Shown here piece by piece: positions 18,273-26,974 of a DNA stretch of 48,230 bases (position 1 is its first letter; every line of letters starts with the position of its first letter). The stretch is from positions 1 through 48,230 of the forward strand of contig PDQP01000052.1 of the NCBI GenBank assembly GCA_002747805.1, read 5' to 3'. The stretch is from Deltaproteobacteria bacterium. Lineage in GTDB: Bacteria; Desulfobacterota; Desulfobulbia; Desulfobulbales; Desulfocapsaceae. Under the pieces are notes generated by a model. The model was given only the letters and a program-made list of their open reading frames with translations, did no database searches and was not told the DNA's origin. The position numbers were made by a program, and so were the translations under genes.

Positions 18273-19511
18273 GTGAAGAAAAAATTTGTTGCCGCCTTGG
18301 CGGTCGGGATGTTGACCGGAGCTGGTGCCAATGTTGGTCTGGCAGCCCAGGATGCTGAGATTGATCAGATAAAACAGCGTATCAATCAGCTGGATTATGA
18401 AAATCAGCAGCTTATCAAGCGTCTTTCCGAAATTGACCGAGAGATGCGCAGCGGTGAAAATGAAGCCGCTGAGCCGGAAGCAGAGGAGGAAGAGGGCGTA
18501 TCCCTGGGAGATTATCTGACCATTTCCGGAGCAGTCGAGGTTGAATTTACCGCAGGAGATGACTTTGAGGGGGAATCATCCAACAGTGTCGATCTGGCAA
18601 CTGCCGACTTTGGACTGGAAGCTGCGGTTACAGGCTGGGCATCCGGCACCATGGCCATTACTTGGAACGGCGATGATGATAAGTTTGAACTGGATGAGGC
18701 CTTTATCACCATTGCCAATCCAGACGTATCTCCCTTGTCGTTTCAGGCCGGACGCTTTGTGGTGCCTTTCGGTGCCTTTGAAACCAATACCCTTTCCGAT
18801 CCATTGACCAAAGAAATCTTTGAAACCAAGGAAGATAATGTGATGCTTGGTTTTGAAGCCGGCGGTTTTCAGGCAGGTTTTTATGTCTTTAATGGTGATA
18901 CCAATGAGGGCGGCGGCAGCGAATCAATTGAGCATTTTGGGCTTAATGCAGGTTATGCCTATGAAAGTGATGCCGTATCATTCGGTTTTGGCATTGGCTA
19001 TATCAACAGTGCCATTGACTCGGACGGCCTGACCGAGCTGATGGAAGGTGAGGCAGAAGAGATCGAGGCCGGGGTTTACTCTGCCGATGAAAATTCTTCA
19101 TTGTTAAATGCAGATTACGCGAGCGGCCTGGCGGTCAATGCCAATGCTGCCTTTGGTCCGGTAGTACTGATTGGGGAATATGTTACCCTGCTTGAAGATT
19201 ATGAAATGGATTTTGTGTTTGAGGGTATGCCTGGTCATTATGCGGCAAAATATAGTGCATGGCAGCTGGAAGCGGCTTATATCCTTGAGATTGGCGAACA
19301 TGAGACGGTTTTTGCCCTTAATTATTCCAGTTCGGATGATCTGGGCGGTGCCTTCCCCGAGTCTCGTCTTGCGGCAGCGGTTACGGTCGGCCTGATGGAA
19401 GGTTTAAGCCTTGGCGGTGAATATTGCCATGACGAAGATTATAGTGTTGAAGAAGAGGGAACTGATGAGTCGGCAGATCTTTTTACCTTGCGTCTTGCCT
19501 ATGAGTTCTAG
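18273..19511 (+). CDS. LbtU-family outer-membrane porin
   Basis: The protein has 412 residues from a GTG start at 18273, set by the strong ribosome site GGGAGGAAA. The frame opens earlier at 18198, but that lacks a ribosome site. A signal peptide (about 1-24, ending GLAA) is followed by a short coiled coil (about 26-55, 'IKQRINQLDYENQQLIKRL') and an acidic spacer. A long beta-barrel region of alternating polar and hydrophobic strands ends in the aromatic 'LRLAYEF', the usual C-terminal barrel signal. The layout matches the LbtU siderophore porin family, named after Legionella LbtU; many Desulfobacterota proteins of this type carry that name without proof that they move siderophores. The barrel is markedly acidic. 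The gene stands alone with its own promoter and terminator. Confidence 0.82.
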   Translation: MKKKFVAALAVGMLTGAGANVGLAAQDAEIDQIKQRINQLDYENQQLIKRLSEIDREMRSGENEAAEPEAEEEEGVSLGDYLTISGAVEVEFTAGDDFEGESSNSVDLATADFGLEAAVTGWASGTMAITWNGDDDKFELDEAFITIANPDVSPLSFQAGRFVVPFGAFETNTLSDPLTKEIFETKEDNVMLGFEAGGFQAGFYVFNGDTNEGGGSESIEHFGLNAGYAYESDAVSFGFGIGYINSAIDSDGLTELMEGEAEEIEAGVYSADENSSLLNADYASGLAVNANAAFGPVVLIGEYVTLLEDYEMDFVFEGMPGHYAAKYSAWQLEAAYILEIGEHETVFALNYSSSDDLGGAFPESRLAAAVTVGLMEGLSLGGEYCHDEDYSVEEEGTDESADLFTLRLAYEF

Positions 19512-19532
19512 CAGTTGTTGAGCATTTTGTCT

Positions 19533-19567
19533 AAGGCATCCTGACTATTTTCAGGATGCCTTTTTTT
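19533..19567 (+). terminator. Intrinsic terminator of the porin gene
   Basis: Twelve-pair stem (19533-19544 with 19551-19562), 6-base loop and a T tract. The T tract overlaps the stop codon of the converging GGDEF gene at 19566. Confidence 0.92.
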
Positions 19568-22001
19568 ATGATTGCCGTTCCACCCAAAAAGAGTTTTTAT
19601 TGTTATTTTTTACCTTGTATAAGGCCCGGTCGGCCATTTCAAAAAGCTCATCGTATTTTTCCTTTCCGGTAGCGACCGCACAGCCGATGGATACCGAAAT
19701 CTGGGTTTCCGGATTTTCAAAAATTATATCGTTTGCACCCTGATTGAGCCTTTTGCAGATTGCGGCCAGGGAATTTTCGTCTATCCTGCCCGAGATAAAC
19801 AGGGCAAACTCATCGCCGCCGATTCTGCCGGCAATATCTGTCCGCCTGCAGGTACCGGTAATGACCTCTCCGACCCGGATAATGGCATTATCACCGGCAC
19901 TATGACCAAAGGTATCGTTGATAAACTTGAAATCGTCTATATCAACCAGAATCAGCACGCCGCCCCTGCTAATACTCTCCATAACCCGCATTTTGAAATT
20001 TTTCTGATTCAGCAGGCTGGTCATGCCGTCCTTGCTTGCCTCATCAATAAGAGCAGCCCTTTCCTGCATTTCCAGATCAATATTCTGAATCTTGCCTATG
20101 GAATAGAGCGGCCCGCCCTCATCATCCTTAATGATTATGGTTTTGACATTATACCATCTGGATTCATCCTCACCTGAAACGAGTATTTGCTCGTCCATCT
20201 CAACGGCCGGGGCGAGCAGTTGGTAAAGATAATAGCCCCCGCTGTCATCCGGCTGTTCGCTGACATATTGCGAAAAATTTTCAACAATATCCTGATCGAT
20301 GAAAAAATCGTCCGGCCGGTTGGTCATGGTAAACTTGTCATGCCAGTAGGAGTATTCAAAGATATGCTCGCCGCTCATTTTGGCTAGCTGATTATACCTG
20401 TTATTTTCTATCCTTAGCTGCTTGGTCAGTTCAATTTTCCTTCGCACAAAAAAGAAGGTTATCAGCAGAATAATCAGGATGGGAGTCAGAATCACGGCCA
20501 GGAATATCAGGGGATACATTCTGGCAAAATATCCGATGGAAAAGGTCATTTTCTGATTGATGTTCTGACTGACGATGTTCTGCACATGCCCCTTTGATAA
20601 ATTTCTCAGGGATTTTGATATGATTGAGAAAATGAGCGGGTCGGCAGTTTTTGCTACCCCGAAACATAATTTTTGCTGAAAGGCATCGGTGGTATTAAAG
20701 GCAAATTTTTTGTATTCCGGCAGCCTCATATAATACTCTGCCTGATAGGTATTAAGAAAAACGCAGTCGGCCTGCCCGCTTGCCAGGGCCTTGAGGCATT
20801 CTGTAACACTTTGAAAATAAACAGGTTTTAGATGGGGGAAATGTTTTTTTACCTTTTTGGTAATATAATCCATTTCAACCAGGGCCACGGTCTTCAGGTT
20901 ATTATCACCGGCGGCGGAAGCGATGATGATATTACAGGAAGAAAAGGGCTGGGTAATATTGACCCGGTTTTCCTCTGCCCACATGAAATCATGGGAGATG
21001 GAGGTAACATAATTGCCGCTTTTGGTTCTGAGGGTTTTCAGGATTTCGGTGCTGTTCTTGCCGGTTACCCCGACCAGATTCAGGCCGGAACGCTTTTTGA
21101 TACGCTCAATTATTTCAGGGACAATGCCGGTATATCTGCCGGTTTTATCATCCACATACTCCACCGGAAACCAGCCGGGATCGTAGAGGATATAGACTTC
21201 TTTATTGCTTTTGATAAAGGCCTTTTCTTCCTCGGTAAAGTTAATGGTTTCCGATAGATGCCGCACAAAATACTTGCTGTATAGTTCACTGATGAAATTC
21301 GGGTGGTACAGGGAAATCTCCTGCAAGGCCTGGTCAAGCTCTCCCAAAAGTTCGGTATTACCCTTGGTTACCGCATAATAGAAGGGAGATGGACTAAACT
21401 GTGCAATACAGCTATAACCGTCAAGCACATCGGAACTGCTTGACAAGATGGCATCAACCTCGCCTCTTTTCAGGGCAGCTTGTACTTCCTCGACATTGGG
21501 ATAACGGGCCTCTACATAGAAAAAATTATTATCATCAGCGTATTTACGCAGCAGCCGCCCCTGATAGGTGCCTTCTTCTACGCCGATGCTCATACCGTCA
21601 AACTGGTTAAAACTCTGGTAATGAACGGCCTTGTCATCTGCTTTGACATAGAGGTTGCAAAACTCCACCCCCGATGAGGTATAGGCAAAATCAAAGATTT
21701 GCTCACGCTGCGGGGATTTGTTGACAATGCCCAGCAGATCAATCTCCCCGTTTTTAAGCCACTCATAACATTCCGCCCAGGTTCCTTTGACAAATTCGAG
21801 TTCCCAGTTGGTATATTGGGCAAGTGCAATTAAAAATTCGTAGTCATACCCGGAATGTTTGCCGTTTTCATCCGTGTAGTGAAGGGATGAACTTTTGAAC
21901 CAGCCGACCCGCACGACCCTCTTGTCTTCTGCGGCATGTCCAGAGGCGGCCCAAAACTGGCATAGCACCGCCACTATGATCTGGATGATTAGAATCCTCA
22001 T
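19566..22001 (-). CDS. Diguanylate cyclase with tandem periplasmic solute-binding sensor domains
   Basis: This 811-residue membrane enzyme probably makes c-di-GMP in response to an external small molecule. A signal peptide (about 1-24) is followed by two successive SBP_bac_3-type domains (about 28-250 and 265-490). A membrane helix lies near 500-525, then a PAS-like region (about 540-650) and a GGDEF domain. The active-site GGDEF is intact at about 727-731, and an RRTD stretch five residues before it fits the inhibitory I-site (R-x-x-D). SBP_bac_3 domains usually bind amino acids or other polar solutes; the ligand here is unknown. In related two-domain sensors the ligand closes one lobe and changes the packing of the other. 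No EAL domain is present. It converges on the porin gene. Confidence 0.92.
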   Translation of the reverse strand: MRILIIQIIVAVLCQFWAASGHAAEDKRVVRVGWFKSSSLHYTDENGKHSGYDYEFLIALAQYTNWELEFVKGTWAECYEWLKNGEIDLLGIVNKSPQREQIFDFAYTSSGVEFCNLYVKADDKAVHYQSFNQFDGMSIGVEEGTYQGRLLRKYADDNNFFYVEARYPNVEEVQAALKRGEVDAILSSSSDVLDGYSCIAQFSPSPFYYAVTKGNTELLGELDQALQEISLYHPNFISELYSKYFVRHLSETINFTEEEKAFIKSNKEVYILYDPGWFPVEYVDDKTGRYTGIVPEIIERIKKRSGLNLVGVTGKNSTEILKTLRTKSGNYVTSISHDFMWAEENRVNITQPFSSCNIIIASAAGDNNLKTVALVEMDYITKKVKKHFPHLKPVYFQSVTECLKALASGQADCVFLNTYQAEYYMRLPEYKKFAFNTTDAFQQKLCFGVAKTADPLIFSIISKSLRNLSKGHVQNIVSQNINQKMTFSIGYFARMYPLIFLAVILTPILIILLITFFFVRRKIELTKQLRIENNRYNQLAKMSGEHIFEYSYWHDKFTMTNRPDDFFIDQDIVENFSQYVSEQPDDSGGYYLYQLLAPAVEMDEQILVSGEDESRWYNVKTIIIKDDEGGPLYSIGKIQNIDLEMQERAALIDEASKDGMTSLLNQKNFKMRVMESISRGGVLILVDIDDFKFINDTFGHSAGDNAIIRVGEVITGTCRRTDIAGRIGGDEFALFISGRIDENSLAAICKRLNQGANDIIFENPETQISVSIGCAVATGKEKYDELFEMADRALYKVKNNNKNSFWVERQS

Positions 22002-22070
22002 TTTTACTCTTGATTCCGTCTGCTGTCAGGTTAATGCGTTGATTTTCCCCTGCATACCAAATTATCGGAC

Positions 22071-22100
22071 TTATAAATCATATCCTGATATATTTTTCAA
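22071..22100 (-). promoter_or_regulatory. Candidate promoter of the GGDEF gene
   Basis: On the minus strand, TTGAAA (22100-22095), an 18-base spacer and TTATAA (22076-22071), about 70 bases before the start codon. Both boxes are moderate. Confidence 0.35.
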
Positions 22101-22148
22101 AGAAATAGTTTTTGGCCGACAATAATTTTTATGGCCGGAAAATTTAAT

Positions 22149-22197
22149 TTGACATAATCGCAAGCGATAATTACACTAGCATATTATCACGTAATAT
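22149..22197 (+). promoter_or_regulatory. Promoter with two palindromes before the YkgJ-type gene
   Basis: TTGACA (22149-22154), a 17-base spacer and TACACT (22172-22177) form a good sigma-70 promoter. The spacer contains ATCGC-AA-GCGAT (22157-22168). Just past the -10 box is a second palindrome, ATATTA-TCACG-TAATAT (22181-22197). Both are placed where a repressor would act. Confidence 0.55.
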
Positions 22198-22240
22198 CGA
22201 TGGTTTAGATAAAACTAACATAACAAGAAGAGGTGGTGCA

Positions 22241-23176
22241 ATGACGAAGCAAAGCAGTGTTACCAAGGAAAAGGTTTTGTTTGGCAAGGAGCAGAATCCG
22301 TCCAATATTCTGCCCCAAAAATTAACCCTTGATTCCAAGATTAAATTCCGCTGTCATCCCGGGGTTAAATGTTTTACCGCCTGCTGCGGCGGGATTAAAA
22401 TTATTCTTACTCCCTATGATATCCTGATGCTGACCAGGCGTCTGGAGATGCCGGCCCATGAATTTATTGGTAAATATACAACCCCGACCTACCTGGAAAA
22501 TACCGATATGCCCGGAGTGATGATTAAACTGCGTGAAGAGGACGACAGGTGTCCCTTTGTAACCCCGGAAGGCTGCACGGTTTATAGCGATCGGCCCTCG
22601 GCCTGCCGTTATTATCCGGTGGGTATGGCTGATTTTCATGAAGGCGGCACCAGGGATGCCGACGGCAATGAAATTCCGGGCGGAGAAGATAAGTTTTTCT
22701 TTGTGGTCAAGGAAGATCACTGCAAGGGCTTTGAAGAGGACAAGGAATGGACAGTGCGTGAATGGCGCGAGGATCAGGGGGTTGATGTTCGTGATGAAAT
22801 GAACCGTGAATGGTTACGGCTGGTGATGAGACGCAAATCCTTTGGCGCCCAGGCCGAATTATCCAGACCGGCAAAACGCATGTTTTTTATGGCCTCTACC
22901 GACCTTGCCAGCTTTAGGCGTTTTGTCTTTGAGAGTTCCTTTCTGGACACCTATATTGTCGATGATGAAACCATTGAAAAAATTAAAAATGACGATGTGG
23001 AATTGATGATGTTCTCCTATAAATACCTGGCTAGTGCCTTGTTTGGGGTCCAGACCTTGACCATCAGGGAAGATAAGCTGAAGGCCAAAATCAATGAAAT
23101 GAAGGCCAAGCAGCAAAGAAGCGTGATGAAGTCAATTCAGGATTATGAGCAGATGAAGCAGGCAAGTAATGCCTGA
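22241..23176 (+). CDS. YkgJ-family cysteine-cluster protein
   Basis: This is a 311-residue cytoplasmic protein. The YkgJ (CxxCxxCC-type) pattern appears as CHPGVKCFTACC at about residues 38-49, with further Cys in 'CPFVTPEGCTVYSDRPSACRYYP' spread over about residues 105-127, giving a set of Cys that could bind a zinc ion or an iron-sulfur cluster. The C-terminal half is helical and ends in a charged segment (about 270-305) without known motifs. A strong ribosome site, AGAGGTGG, precedes ATG 22241. The family is widespread, and its biochemical role is not established. It has its own promoter and no close neighbour on the same strand. Confidence 0.88.
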   Translation: MTKQSSVTKEKVLFGKEQNPSNILPQKLTLDSKIKFRCHPGVKCFTACCGGIKIILTPYDILMLTRRLEMPAHEFIGKYTTPTYLENTDMPGVMIKLREEDDRCPFVTPEGCTVYSDRPSACRYYPVGMADFHEGGTRDADGNEIPGGEDKFFFVVKEDHCKGFEEDKEWTVREWREDQGVDVRDEMNREWLRLVMRRKSFGAQAELSRPAKRMFFMASTDLASFRRFVFESSFLDTYIVDDETIEKIKNDDVELMMFSYKYLASALFGVQTLTIREDKLKAKINEMKAKQQRSVMKSIQDYEQMKQASNA

Positions 23177-23186
23177 AATTTTTCTT

Positions 23187-23219
23187 CCAGGCAGGCCCCA
23201 GGCTGGCGGGCTTGCCTGG
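23187..23219 (+). terminator. GC-rich hairpin after the YkgJ-type gene
   Basis: CCAGGCA and GCCC arms pair with GGGC and TGCCTGG across a short loop, 11 bases after the stop codon. There is no T tract, so termination would be weak or factor-assisted. The rest of the 300-base gap to the M23 gene holds only the promoter at 23351. Confidence 0.4.
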
Positions 23220-23350
23220 CCGCAGTGTAACCCCGCAATTGTAACCTTCGTATAAAATTTTCCCGTCAATAATTGCCCGTCCTTGCCCATAAAAAAGGGG
23301 TTTGCTGCTCAACTACCGGCAAAGCTCTGAAGAGAAAATAATCATTTTTC

Positions 23351-23379
23351 TTGCAGACTGTCATATTATCATTTATAGA
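23351..23379 (+). promoter_or_regulatory. Candidate promoter of the M23-bactofilin operon
   Basis: TTGCAG (23351-23356), a 17-base spacer and TATAGA (23374-23379), 100 bases before the M23 start codon. Same-strand genes then run almost without a gap to coaBC at 31380. Confidence 0.5.
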
Positions 23380-23478
23380 GTGATTTCGATTGTTTGTTTT
23401 AAGAAGACGTCTCTTTTAGCAAGCCATAAACTCCTGGATAACTATCAAGGATACTTATAATTTTTTGGAAGCCTAATA

Positions 23479-24483
23479 ATGAATGATCGATTACATCTGA
23501 TTATTGCTGGAGAAACTGGCGAGGTGAGAACCATCACCTTTTCCAGGAAAAAACTTTATTTTACTTTTCCCTTGATGCTGCTGGTGCTTGCCTTTCTCCT
23601 GGTGAGCAGTTTTTTTACAACCAGGGCCGCCGTTGAAAATCAGGATATGAAGGAGCAGATTATTGCTCTTAAACAGAATAACAGGCAGTTTAGGCTCGAA
23701 AATGAAAAATTGCAGGGCTGCATTGCCGCAATTAACATCGATAGCGAAAATAGATTAAAGGAAATCAAGGCCCGTTATGATTTGGAGACAAGCTCCATAA
23801 AAACGGAAACCGACAGCCTGGTTGCCGGCAAGGTGGAAGAGCTAAAAGCCAGGACGGAGCAGGCCATATCCGAATTGCAGTCAAGGACCAGGTTAATAGA
23901 AAGCGTGATGTCAGAGGTTGGGGTAAATATCAAGGTTGAGCCGAAAAAAAAGCCGGAGAACGGCAATAAGGGGGGAGTTTTTATCCCGTTTGATGAATAT
24001 TCGCAGTATGAGGAATTGCTGGAAAGAACCGATTATTATCTTGATACCATCAAATCTGTTCCCATAGGCAGGCCGGCCGGGGGACGCATTACTTCCGGCT
24101 ATGGAAAAAGGGTTGATCCATTTAATAATCTGGATGCCTTTCATACGGGCATAGATCTAAAAGGCAAGCTCGGAGAAAAGGTGCTGGCAACTGCTGACGG
24201 CACGGTTACCTGGGCCTTTGTTAATGGCGGTTACGGGAAATATCTGGAGATTGATCATGGCAATGGCTATAAAACCAGATTTGCCCATTTACATAAAATT
24301 CTGGTTAAAAAAGGAGACCAGGTTCATCGCGGCCAGGTCATCGGTCAGGTGGGTAATACCGGCAGATCAACGGGCTGTCATCTTCATTATGAAGTGGTGG
24401 TTAATGAAAAGGCCGTCAACCCATTCAAATTTATAAAAATATCAGATAAATCATATACATTAAAAGCAAATCTGGAGAAATAG
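23479..24483 (+). CDS. M23-family cell-wall endopeptidase, membrane-anchored with coiled coil
   Basis: The protein has 334 residues. A membrane helix (about 27-46) is followed by a long coiled coil (about 50-145) and a LytM/M23 domain (about 200-318). The catalytic zinc site is intact: H-x-x-x-D in FHTGIDL, and HLH in 'GCHLHYEV'. The GRITSGYGKRVDPF start of the domain is typical. Enzymes of this type cut peptide cross-bridges in peptidoglycan. The next gene, a bactofilin, starts 3 bases after the stop; M23-bactofilin pairs occur in many bacteria and shape the cell wall (in Helicobacter the pair is Csd1/CcmA), which suggests the bactofilin positions this enzyme. The N-terminal helix anchors it in the inner membrane with the catalytic domain in the periplasm. 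Confidence 0.93.
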   Translation: MNDRLHLIIAGETGEVRTITFSRKKLYFTFPLMLLVLAFLLVSSFFTTRAAVENQDMKEQIIALKQNNRQFRLENEKLQGCIAAINIDSENRLKEIKARYDLETSSIKTETDSLVAGKVEELKARTEQAISELQSRTRLIESVMSEVGVNIKVEPKKKPENGNKGGVFIPFDEYSQYEELLERTDYYLDTIKSVPIGRPAGGRITSGYGKRVDPFNNLDAFHTGIDLKGKLGEKVLATADGTVTWAFVNGGYGKYLEIDHGNGYKTRFAHLHKILVKKGDQVHRGQVIGQVGNTGRSTGCHLHYEVVVNEKAVNPFKFIKISDKSYTLKANLEK

Positions 24484-24486
24484 CTA

Positions 24487-24915
24487 ATGGCGGTTTTCGG
24501 AAAGAAGGATGAGCTGATCCCAAATGCTCAAATGGCGGAAAAAGAGGCAATTTCCTCGATTATTGATACTAGCATGATTATTACCGGGGAATTATCATTC
24601 AAGGGCAAGACCAGGGTTGACGGGCAGATTAAGGGCAATGTCTCCGGCGAGCATATAATCTTGAGCAAAAGCGGCAGTATTGAGGGAGATCTTAATGTTA
24701 CCACCTTGGTCTGCCACGGCAAAATGAACGGCAATGTCAAGGCGAGCCTTGTAACCCTCTGCAAGGAATGCACGGTTACCGGCAAGATTGAATCCGGTAA
24801 TCTGGCGGTGGAGCCGGGTGCCTCGGTGGATGGCGAAATCAGATCCTCAGCCAAGGATTTCGGGAGCGTTCAGAATAATAAGGAAGCGGCTGCCGAAGAA
24901 AAAAAGAAACCATAA
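24487..24915 (+). CDS. Bactofilin (polymer-forming cytoskeletal protein)
   Basis: This 142-residue protein has a short N-terminal tail (about 1-30), then a right-handed beta-helix core of short repeats (about 31-125) and a charged Lys/Glu-rich tail. The repeats show the bactofilin pattern of Gly-x-Val/Ile steps, for example 'VDGQIKGNVSGEHIIL' and 'GSIEGDLNVTTLVCHGKMNG'. Bactofilins polymerise without nucleotide on the inner membrane and act as scaffolds. The gene directly follows the M23 endopeptidase gene and precedes glycosyltransferases, so it probably organises a local wall- or polysaccharide-making site. Confidence 0.93.
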   Translation: MAVFGKKDELIPNAQMAEKEAISSIIDTSMIITGELSFKGKTRVDGQIKGNVSGEHIILSKSGSIEGDLNVTTLVCHGKMNGNVKASLVTLCKECTVTGKIESGNLAVEPGASVDGEIRSSAKDFGSVQNNKEAAAEEKKKP

Positions 24916-24963
24916 CCTAACTTACGGCAGGTTTTTACCCAAAAATAAAAGGAGACAAGTACT

Positions 24964-25929
24964 TTGTTTTTATCCATCATTGTTCCGCTGTTAAATGAAG
25001 AGGAAAATATCCCGCTTTTATACGATGAATTAAAGGAATCCCTTGGACAGATGGAGGAGGATTACGAGATAATCTTTATTGATGACGGCAGTACCGATAC
25101 CAGCCTTGCCCTGCTCAAGGAACTTCAGGCACGGGATGAGCGGCTGGTGGTGGTAAGTTTTAGAAAAAATTTTGGACAAACGGCCGCCATGTCCGCAGGC
25201 TTTGACTATGCCAGGGGGGATGTGGTAGTAACCATGGATGCGGATTTGCAAAACGATCCCCATGATATTCCCATACTGATCGAAAAGATCAAGGAAGGCT
25301 ATGATGTGGTAACCGGCTGGCGTTTTGAACGCAAGGACAAGTTTTTAAGCAGAAGGCTGCCGTCAATTATTGCCAATAAGATTATTTCTGTTACCACTGG
25401 CGTAAGTCTCCATGACTATGGCTGCACCCTCAAGGCATTTCGCCGGGAAGTTATAAAAAATGTACATCTTTACGGTGAGATGCACCGATTTATTCCGGCC
25501 ATTGCCAGCGGTATGGGCATCTCCTTTACCGAGGTAAAGGTTAATCACCGTCCGCGGCGGTTCGGCACCTCAAAATATGGAATTTCCCGCACTATAAGGG
25601 TCATTCTGGATTTAATAACCGTTAAGTTCCTGCTTAGTTATTCCACCAGGCCGATCCAGATCTTCGGCCTTATCGGCCTGACTTCGGGTGGTATCGGTTT
25701 TCTGCTGGCCTTGGTAATGACCATTCAGCGGCAGTTTTTTAACGCATCCCTTGCCGACAGACCATTACTATTTCTGGCGGTATTGTTGATGTTTATCGGT
25801 GTTCAGTTTATCACCATGGGACTTTTGGCCGAGCTTCAGGCCAGAACCTACCATGAATCACAGGCTAAACCCATTTATTTTGTCCGTGATGTTTTTGGCC
25901 GGAAACAGGGCGGAAAAGAAAAAGAATGA
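24964..25929 (+). CDS. Membrane-bound family-2 glycosyltransferase (DPM1/GtrB-like)
   Basis: The 321-residue protein starts at TTG 24964, supported by GGAG 9 bases upstream. The GT-A domain shows 'FIDDGSTD' and the DADLQ metal-binding motif, then 'DYGCTLKAFRR' and 'NHRPRRFGTSKYG', which are typical of dolichol- or undecaprenyl-phosphate mannosyl/glucosyl transferases. Two C-terminal membrane helices (about 230-255 and 262-290) anchor it. Enzymes of this type transfer a sugar from a nucleotide donor to undecaprenyl phosphate at the inner face of the membrane. It begins the glycan part of the operon. Confidence 0.92.
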   Translation: MFLSIIVPLLNEEENIPLLYDELKESLGQMEEDYEIIFIDDGSTDTSLALLKELQARDERLVVVSFRKNFGQTAAMSAGFDYARGDVVVTMDADLQNDPHDIPILIEKIKEGYDVVTGWRFERKDKFLSRRLPSIIANKIISVTTGVSLHDYGCTLKAFRREVIKNVHLYGEMHRFIPAIASGMGISFTEVKVNHRPRRFGTSKYGISRTIRVILDLITVKFLLSYSTRPIQIFGLIGLTSGGIGFLLALVMTIQRQFFNASLADRPLLFLAVLLMFIGVQFITMGLLAELQARTYHESQAKPIYFVRDVFGRKQGGKEKE

Positions 25930-26972
25930 CAAACCGGCCCTTGGTTGAAATTATTATCCCGAACTGGAACGGCAAAAAAATGCTGTCGGCCTGCCTTGAC
26001 TCCCTGTCTGTTCAGACTTGTCAGGATTTTTCGGTTACGGTGGTGGATAATGGCTCTGCCGATGGCTCGCCGCAATTTGTAAAATCAAGGCATCCGCAGG
26101 TAAAACTTATTGTTTTTACGGAAAACAAAGGCTTTAGTGCTGCGGTTAATGAAGGCATTACCCAAGCTGAGAGTCCGTGGATATTTCTGCTGAATAATGA
26201 TATGGAAGTGAGGCCGGACTGTCTGGCTGTCATCACCAACTTTTTGCATAAAAACAATGACTTTGACAGCCTGGCAGTCAAGATGCTGGAGTTCCGCCGC
26301 CGCGATCATATAGACGGAGCCGGAGATGCCGTACTGCGGGGCGGGGCCGGTTATCGGCTTGGTACGATGGAGCTGGACAGTGGGCAATATAATATCAGCC
26401 GTGAAGTTTTTGGGGCCTGTGCCGGAGCGGCGGTCTATAGCAGGGAATTTTTTGCCCGATCCGGTCTGTTTGACTGTGATTTCTTTGCCTATCTTGAAGA
26501 TGTTGACCTAAATTTCAGAGCCAGGCACCGGGGGCTTCGCTGCTGGTATCTGGCAGATGCGGTGGTTTACCATATCGGCAGCGGCACCACCGGCTCAAAA
26601 ATAAATCCTTTTACCATCAAGCAGTCCACCAAAAACAGCCTGCATGTGTTGACCAAGAACTATCCGGCCTTGCTTCTGCTTGGTTTTATGCCGGTGATTC
26701 TGATTTACCAGTTTTTATGGTTTTGTTTTGCCGCCAAGAAAAAGCAGCTTTGGCCGTATTTTTGCGGCCTTGCCCAAGCCATTGCTGAAACCCCTAAAAT
26801 GCTTGGAAAAAGAAGGAAAAATCTGGCCGCTGAGGATCTGGTTCCGGCCCTGGCCTTTGCCAAAATAATCACCGCTGCCGAAGCTGAGGTGGTTGAATCG
26901 ATTATGTCCAGAAGATCAGGTCAGGGGAAAAATAACTGGCTGCTGAAAATATATAAGAGGATTTTTCTGTAG
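25926..26972 (+). CDS. Family-2 glycosyltransferase
   Basis: The 348-residue protein overlaps the preceding gene by four bases (ATGA). The N-terminal GT-A domain has 'IIPNWNGKKML' and 'VVDNGSADGS', a metal-binding segment LLNNDME, and 'YLEDVDLNFRARHRG', the pattern of a rhamnosyl-type GT2. A hydrophobic segment near residue 245-262 may anchor it. It probably adds a sugar to a lipid-linked glycan; donor and acceptor cannot be read from sequence. Confidence 0.9.
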   Translation: MTNRPLVEIIIPNWNGKKMLSACLDSLSVQTCQDFSVTVVDNGSADGSPQFVKSRHPQVKLIVFTENKGFSAAVNEGITQAESPWIFLLNNDMEVRPDCLAVITNFLHKNNDFDSLAVKMLEFRRRDHIDGAGDAVLRGGAGYRLGTMELDSGQYNISREVFGACAGAAVYSREFFARSGLFDCDFFAYLEDVDLNFRARHRGLRCWYLADAVVYHIGSGTTGSKINPFTIKQSTKNSLHVLTKNYPALLLLGFMPVILIYQFLWFCFAAKKKQLWPYFCGLAQAIAETPKMLGKRRKNLAAEDLVPALAFAKIITAAEAEVVESIMSRRSGQGKNNWLLKIYKRIFL

Positions 26973-26974
26973 AG

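Noticed and set aside
23091-23312. A 73-residue minus-strand frame after the YkgJ-type gene
   Set aside because: It overlaps the coding end of the YkgJ-type gene and the GC-rich hairpin and has no protein motif.
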